Position numbers and translations under genes: made by a program. Below are positions 57,159 through 64,000 of a DNA stretch of 64,000 nt, one piece after another. Source of the DNA: Zygnema cylindricum (Eukaryota > Streptophyta > Zygnematophyceae > Zygnematales > Zygnemataceae); the NCBI GenBank assembly GCA_037447655.1, contig JBBHKE010003238.1, forward strand, positions 62,001-126,000, given 5' to 3'. The notes beneath the pieces are model-generated. The model saw nothing but the letters and a program-made list of their open reading frames with translations, had not been told where the DNA came from and ran no database searches. Position 1 is the first letter of the stretch, and each line of letters begins with the position of its first letter.

Positions 57159-60100
57159 ATGTTATGGCTGGAAAGCGGCTTGTCCTGTAAAGCGATTCTG
57201 GAAGGGTCTGTAAGGACAATGATGGAGAGCAGCAGCTTTGAAAGAGAGTTTGGTGATGGCCGTCAGCTGACAGAGAGAGTTTCTTGGGAACTACAGAAGC
57301 AGGTAGGCAGAGAGCAAGCAAGAGAAAGAGACAATACGACTGATAGCAACAATCATATCCCGAGGGAAAATTAGGGACAGAATATTCATCTATCTTCTTC
57401 CGAGCACTTTAGACTTTCAGAAGAGAACATCCAACATAAAGCTTGGATTTTATTCTCTTTGTTGGAATTCACTCTGTGAAGTGCTTCAAATATTTTTGGC
57501 AAAATTGAATCAAAGAACAAGTTACCATTTCTTCTGAAAGGTTATCATTAGTAACTGCTCTCGCTAAGCTGAAGCTTTTTTACCCTTGTCATTACTGTAA
57601 AATGTCAAAGTCTAAGCTGAGCTGTCTACTGGCAACCGAGTATTGATCACATTGATTTGAGTGGAAAATCTAATTTGCGGTTTAGGTTACTATTGTGAAG
57701 CGCTTTAAATCAGAACATCTGTCAACTGGATGACACCTCACCAGCAAACGCTGCACTCGAATCTACGTTTCTGAACTTTCTGACAAATTACACGCTGATG
57801 GTGGTGGGGAGTGTAGCTGGTGGATTCAGATGTCTCAGGGTTAGGAAGATGGAGTCATGAAAGTTGAAAGGGAAAAGCTCAACTTTTTTGCTGATGTCAA
57901 CACAAAAACTGGCAAATTATTCAGGGTTGGGAAAGATCCATCGTCAATATTTGCACATGAAGCTATCATTGTGCCGGAACAATTAGTGGAATGCAAAATG
58001 AAACGTGTTGCATGAACTCTAAAAGTTTTTGCCCTCCACCATGTGTTACAAGCCCGGCTTGAAGCCTGATTGTAGCCTTCCTGATTTTTGTATTGCTAAG
58101 AAGATCGTGGCAAAGTTTACTTTTCTTCTTTTTGATATCCTTTGGTCTACTGCAAAGACCATCCAGTAACCTTGCCTGCGTGATCTTATTTTCTTTTCAA
58201 ATAGATAAGCTACACCACCCATTGCTATGAGCGTTAACACTTTATTAAAATTAGCCAGAATAATTGTGTTTCAATCCGTGGCTCATTATGGGCCACTTAA
58301 CTAAATAGTGTTATTAACACTGGTTTATGATTTTGAGTCAGAAAGCACTCACTTGAATAGAGTGGTTAACTCCAATAGCGATGGGCAGCGTAGCCTATCA
58401 GGAAATCTCTGCCACCTCAAGCTGGTGTTTTCTCTTCACAATCTACGAACAAGTAGGAAATGACAAAAAAGTTCAGCAAATAGGACGAAGAAACGCCCTT
58501 CCACTCTATAATTGTGCAGTTGTGCAAGCCTGTTGTTAGCTCATTTTTGTATCTTGCTGATAACTTGAAAGAGCAGCTATCCAAACTCCTGGGAAGTTTG
58601 TGCCTTACTATATATCACAAGGTAGATTAGACGTTCGATTATGTCAAACATCACGAAAACTGTATGGCCATATGGCTAGAGGTGGCGATTGCAGGCATTA
58701 TTTTGTGCAGGTCCACTGCGATGATATATTTTGATATAACACAGTTACATGTGTGCAAATGTTTGAATCACTTCGGCGATAGGAGCATACTTTTGTTTTG
58801 GAAATTAATGCAGCTTTAAAGCTTGCACCTAACTGCACTAATTTGCCATAGTTGTTAGTGTAAAAATCTTTGCACAAACTGCATTTTATGAAAGCCCTTT
58901 GAAATGTTCTAAAGCTGCAATTTTTCAGGCAAACAGGTAGTACTACCTGTTGTTATTGCACGTGACACCAATTTCTTTGGTGTCAATTTTGACTTCCTTC
59001 CCCCGATTTAATTGCATATAGTAGTATGTTTATGCCATTTTGTGTCAGATAGGCTAGAGGTGTTTATCGCAAGGGCTGAGAACTAGTATATATGGCTGTC
59101 TTTGGGCTTTTTATTGCTGTAATTTCTCTGCAACCATACAAAGAGATCTGGCAACAGGGAAGTTAATGGTTTCTGCCGTTCTTCTTCACAGTTTTTTCCT
59201 TGTAGGGATGAACTTGATGACTTTCGACTGATTCTTATCTCTCTATAACACTGAGCCAATGGGACAAAGCACTAAGCTGCCTCATTGTTCATCTGTTTTT
59301 TAGAAAGGAATATAGACCATATGCTGTTACTATTGCCGTTGGCATCCTCAATTCTCTTCAAACTTTGCCCTTTGTAAATATTCGTGCTGTATATTACTTG
59401 CCCAACGATTATTCTTTCCAATTGGGCTCTCAAAGGTGCTGCAAAACTTTTCTGTATACTAACTTCTCCCTGTTATGTAGAATGTGCAGACGATTGGCCG
59501 GGGATTATCGGAGCTTCATCCAGCAAGCGGATACTCTCATCCTGATCAGCCACCTCCCAAACGAGCCCGTCTGAAGCGAGTAACATGGGCATCGGACGAC
59601 AAACTTCGACAGGTAGAATCAATCACGAGCCCTCTCGCTTTTGGAAAGTGACGCCAGCTTTGTGGCTGCTGAGTAAAAAGCTCCAGGATTATTCACGTCA
59701 TTACTCTTAAATAAAGCTTCAATGAGCAGTGACTTCATACAGGTCACCGAATTGTCAACTGGTAAATGTCATTCACAAATTATTGTTCAGCAGGTTTCAA
59801 CAGACGAATTGTAGCCCAGTAGAATATTATTTGAAAGAATGTGGAGAGCTATTTTTGCTGGAGACTTTGTGATCTGTGTTTGAAGCTGTTAGTATCAATC
59901 TTTCTTATCAATCATCTTTGTTAGACATTTTTTAGAATCTATGCAGCCCTTTTTCAGAAGAGGAAGACAATCTAATTTGACACTTGCACTGATGAGAGTG
60001 CCTCTTAACTTTGAGGCGACATTTTTGTTTCCTTTTCTTTCTTTTCTGATGGCTTGAGATTTATCTACCTTGGAACACTAATGATTGTAGCAATTAGAAA

Positions 60101-63100
60101 CGCAGAAGGGCTTGGGCTTGATAGGGGAACAACCATTCTTCTTAAATTAAGTCAATCTCGGGTGCTTCATATTGAACTCAAGCAAACAGCAGTCAATTGG
60201 GTTCACAAGGTCCATCAGAAAATGAAAGCAATCAGTGTATAGGAATCTCTGGTGGAAAGGCAGTTTTTAACTCGTTTCAGCTCAACTCATTTCCACATGT
60301 AATGTTGCCGGGGAAACTCTGTTCGTATTTTGCATACACAAGATATAACTAATTGGAATGTTATTTTACAACTTTGTTCACTTTGACCTATAACTCCTTT
60401 TGCTCTGCAATGGTTCTTTTGCCATAATGGGCCTGCAGGTTCGGCTTTTCAGTGCGGAAGATGCTCCTTGTATGGCAGGAGAACAACAGCAGCAGTCACT
60501 CCTCAATGACTCAAAAAAAGGACCTGTACCGGGCTTACCGCCTGGATTTGGACAGCCAGGTCCAGTCGGAGTCCGAAGAGTAAGGACAGATTCGGCAGCT
60601 GTTGCAGCAGTGGTGGCACAGGTTCCATGGCGCACACCCCAACCGGTAAGCTCTAGAGCATGATATCATTGATTTTTTACGTGTATTTTTTTGCTTGATT
60701 ATTGCCATTGCATATTGTCTGCAGTTTGCAGGCTATATTGAGGCTGGCCTGGTTGCTATTTTGCATCTTATGTGGATTTGTCTTGCAAACTATATTTGTT
60801 AATATATTGCGAATCTGTACATTTTTGTTTCCAATCAAAGCTTCTGCAATGTGCTTCTAAATGCTGGCTCGTGCGTGGTTTTATGTGTGAGCAATGGCTG
60901 GCTCGATGTCCTTCGTGTTGGCAATGTTCTATTCTTCTGATGCCTCAGGCAGTTTACTGTTTACTCTTTATTTCATGTTAGATGGTAATGCTCATAAGTT
61001 TTTCATACATTTAGATGAGGATGCAGCTTGACTTGTTATTCTATGGTTGGTCATAAATTATGTAGCACTTAAAAGTTTAACAAACCGTCTTGTTTCTTGT
61101 TTAGACGTGTGAAAATTGATGGATTTCAGCAGTGCTTGGAGCAAACTAGTGTTGCGAATGTTTACTGTGTCCTATTTCTGTTAACCAGCTGAAGTTGCTG
61201 CTTATTCTCTAAATGCTATTCTTGTTCAACATGGCTTTGAGGAACACTTGTTGCGTTCAATTGGACCTAAAAAAATAGCTTTTTATTTTGACTCTCTGGA
61301 CTATTCGGGCCTCAGAAGCACATGGAAAACTGCTTTTTCCGCTTTTTCCTATGATCACAAAAGGTCAATGGTCTTGTTTTTCTAATTATTCATCTCAGTT
61401 GAAGGTGGTGCGAACTTCATTGTAACACAGATGATGGGTGATGATTATGTTGGTGTAGGGACATAGTTTGAGGTTTTTATGTGTGTCGCAAAAGTTGAAA
61501 GAAAAAATGCGTAAACTTTACAACAAAACATGTTGTTTAAAATTCTTGGAAACATGGGGCTCCAAAAAACCCTGTATTGGTTACAGTGAAAAGCCATTGG
61601 GTGAATCATTATTATTCAGTTGGTCATGGAGTGATTATGATTACATGATTGGGAGGACTTGGCAGGTTGAGTTGAATTCAGAATGGCAGGTTGTGGCTGG
61701 AGGAGGCAGTATGGAAGTAGCCGTTCAACAGGAACGAGAAAAACGAACACTTGAGGCAATTTATCCTCGTCTTTTAGCCGTTCCAGACAAGTGAGTTGAA
61801 TATCATTTACCAAGTTGAAGTGGGACTGTAACACGCTAATACTTTTCACACCTACTATGACTTTGGTATTTATTTACAATCTGTGCTGGAGAATCATAAA
61901 TGTTCTGGTTGCCGGGTTGGAGGATTCTCCTAGTGGGCAAGGTTCACTGTACGTTTGGACAGATAGTGTAGACTGCATGGTTATTTTCACTTAAATTATT
62001 TGTTGAAAGACTACAATGGCCCATAGTAATTTATGTTTGCAAAATTAAACGTTCCATGTCTCGGGGGAGCCAATTACTGACCGTTGACTTACTCTGTTCT
62101 GATTCTTTGCCTTCCGGCCCGTTGATTCTCGAATCATTGAAGAGGTATCGCTTCAATGGTAAATCTGCCCTGCCAAGATATTTAGTGGACGGCCGATAGT
62201 TAAGTGTCAGATTTTTGGAAGGTTATGCTGGCTGAAAATGGACGTGAAATACTTATGCTGTCCATGGGCCGCAATTTTTTTGTGACGTGACCAAACTTAT
62301 CTGAACAACTTGGAACTAGACGATATTGAAAATAGTGTTTATGTTTTTCCAAAGTCACAACTGCATTTTCTGAGAGAGATTGCCTGTGAGAAACCAGTCT
62401 CCTGTTTCAGTGTTTCTTAAAGCTGATGCCTTTTGTCTGTGACAAACTCAACAAGAGATATCGACACATTATCTTTTGAACTCGTGTGACTAGAAAATCA
62501 AGATGTTGGGATCTGGGAGAACTAGAGACTCCCACTCTTACAAGGTCTAAGACGTACATTTGCAAGAATGGATAAGGTCATTCAGTAAAGATTTGGGAAG
62601 GTTTTTTAGGAGCTGGCTCTGGAAGCCACACTGCTATAGTGGTCATAACACTAATTTGGTCCTGAAGTTTTTCAGCTGAAAATCATAAAATAGTGTTAAT
62701 AACATTTTCTTGCTTTAATAACACTCTTTAAGAAGTGGACTATAATCAACCACATCTCCTAGACTAAATGAGTATTATACATCCTAATTTCGCAGTTACG
62801 CTAATAATTCCTTCACTCTAATTGCGGTGCGGAGTGTAGCCCTGTGGTTTATGTTTATGCCGGAGGATGTACGATATAGAAAGCTACAATTCAGTGCATG
62901 GTCTTTCACAATTCTTGTGTATTGAAAGCGAGGGGTCAAACAAGAGGTGACTGACTTTTCTTTATTCTCATCATTGGACGAGCTTCAGCTTTGCAGAGGT
63001 CCATAGTCCCTCATTGCAGCTTGGCCTGTCTGACTCCGATTTATATCTTGCATTGCAGACAATTCCATGTTGTTCACTTTTGCTTTTGATGGCAACTTTT

Positions 63101-64000
63101 TTTTATCTGGTTTTATAGATGTTTTTTTCAGTTTCTTAGGCTAATTTCTGTAGGACAGCCTTCTACCTGTGATTGTAGATCTTAAACAGGATGATGTCTG
63201 TGCTCCTAGTGCTTTCCCCTTGTTGAGTGTCACTTAGAAATAACTATTCCTGAGCTTTAAGAGAGGGTAATTAAGCGAGCGCAGAGAGGGCAGTCAAACG
63301 CCTTACAGTGTCAGAGGCTGATGGATTTTGTGTTGGCATAGTTGCAGCCCACAAGAACCTCTTGAGCCACAAGAAGAGTACAATGATGCCCTGACTCCCA
63401 TCATTCCTTTAGTGGCGGTTGAGGACGAAGACTCGGGAGACGACGAAGGTCCAAACAGTATGGCAGGGGGAGTAGAGTATGCAGCTTTGGAAGAAGCCGG
63501 TTAGTAACAGATCTATTTGCTGCTCCGAAATTTTATGTGATTACTGCATTTCATCTTTTCTGTATCTCTACGCTGTTCTTTTTTTGTTTAGGTCCCTGTT
63601 GACTATCACAGCCTGTTTTTGAGAAAATAAGAGAGAGAGTGAGCGAGAGGTGGAGAGAGAGGGGGAGAGAGAGAGAAAGAGAGAAAGAGCGAAAGAGGCT
63701 TTCATGCACATCATGTCGGCGCTTAGGCGTACATGTATGTGAGCTACTGCGCCATATTATTTCGGCCAGGAGTAAATAATTTTTTGGGATGCAGTCTGTC
63801 GTTGAGGCTGCAGTGTCTTAATCGTAGGTACTTCTGACCAGTGTCATTTTATTCGTTTTTTGTTGTTCGTCCTGTTTGTTTGCAGGTAGAAATCAGGGCC
63901 CGTTAGAGGCCCATTTGAAAGCCGGAAACCATAATACATTATGGGACCAGGATCCCAATAGTCTTCCTAAAACCTCGTCTCAAGAAACCAATTGGTCAGC
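57159..64000 (+). CDS. CCCH zinc-finger protein, plant AtC3H6/C3H30-like, 5' part
   Basis: Six phase-compatible exons: 57159-57302, 59481-59612, 60439-60645, 61666-61790, 63348-63499, 63886 to the window edge. Recognition rests on the N-terminal block of a plant family of CCCH nuclear proteins (including Arabidopsis At1g19860): KRVTWASDDKLRQ joined to VRLFSAEDAP across exons 2-3, LPPGFG (exon 3), VPWRTPQP joined to VELNSEWQVVAGGGS (exons 3-4), then EKRTLEAIYPRLLAVPDN and NDALTPIIPLVAVEDED (exons 4-5). The CCCH finger lies beyond the window. Family members are thought to bind nucleic acid; the exact role is unknown. The first exon (MLWLESGLSCK, or the later Met-Met-Glu-Ser start) is less certain: it rests on a good donor and matching phase only. 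Intron 1 (2.2 kb) and intron 4 (1.6 kb) each hold a MITE. Confidence 0.82.
58211..58392. mobile_element. MITE, 182 bp, intron 1 of the CCCH gene
   Basis: TACACCACCCATTGCTATGA at the left and TCCAATAGCGATGGGCAGCGTA at the right form the inverted ends; AAATAGTGTTATTAACACT is internal. Confidence 0.8.
62627..62838. mobile_element. MITE, about 212 bp, intron 4 of the CCCH gene
   Basis: The right end CACTCTAATTGCGGTGCGGAGTGTA is clear. The left end (CACACTGCTATAGTGGTCAT) is degenerate. The interior has AAATAGTGTTAATAACATTTT and GGACTATAATCAACCACATCT, parallel to the element at 34917. Confidence 0.6.
63626..63700. repeat. GA-rich microsatellite, CCCH gene intron 5
   Basis: AGAGAGAGTGAGCGAGAGG followed by GAGAGAGAG and GAAAGAGAG words; simple repeat only. 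Confidence 0.85.

Noticed and set aside
57159-57374. A separate small protein gene
   Set aside because: The donor at 57303 and its phase fit joining to the exon at 59481 of the CCCH gene, so I treat it as that gene's probable first exon.

Overview
The window is nuclear DNA of a plant-lineage (streptophyte) eukaryote. The evidence is three multi-intron genes of plant type: a plastid-type histidine-biosynthesis enzyme, a plant-type CCA-adding enzyme with an organelle-style N-terminal extension, and a plant CCCH zinc-finger family member. Ty1/copia and chromodomain Ty3/gypsy remnants, hAT relics, many small TIR elements and CCCTAAA-bearing repeats surround them. The species cannot be named from the sequence. 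No operons, phage, CRISPR arrays or genuine tRNA/rRNA genes were seen.

Layout. 1-6100: two decayed minus-strand copia elements, one apparently nested in the other's gag. 6120-10140: relics of Ty3/gypsy elements (chromodomain pol tail, LTR-like repeat, gag-like region, putative LTR). 10200-12480: a 17-18 bp minisatellite, hairpins and a MITE interrupted by a hAT-type MITE. 12673-12682: assembly gap. 12790-14360: LTR-like repeat abutting a broken BED/DUF659 hAT transposase. 14590-20940: one nearly full-length but dead copia element with two 856-bp LTRs. 20950-28200: intergenic repeats and MITEs, including a 357-bp foldback and a hAT MITE with a perfect 8-bp target duplication.

28433-35282 (+): imidazoleglycerol-phosphate dehydratase, seven exons in consistent phase, final codons not found. 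36085-39130 (+): pol-deleted copia relic between two convergent genes. 39368-51621 (-): CCA tRNA nucleotidyltransferase, fourteen exons in continuous phase except one in-frame TGA before the catalytic domain. One of its introns carries a 1.4-kb GGGAGA array. 51900-57100: MITEs and dispersed repeats. 57159-64000 (+): 5' half of a CCCH zinc-finger protein gene, six exons, running off the window.

The genes are ordinary housekeeping or regulatory functions and are not functionally linked. I found no convincing new multi-gene system. The most unusual observations are the TGA in the CCA enzyme, serial duplication of an exon end plus its splice donor in the IGPD gene, a tRNA-like module antisense within all the copia LTRs, a dense TA-flanked MITE superfamily, and a hairpin whose arm exactly matches the complement of a nearby site.
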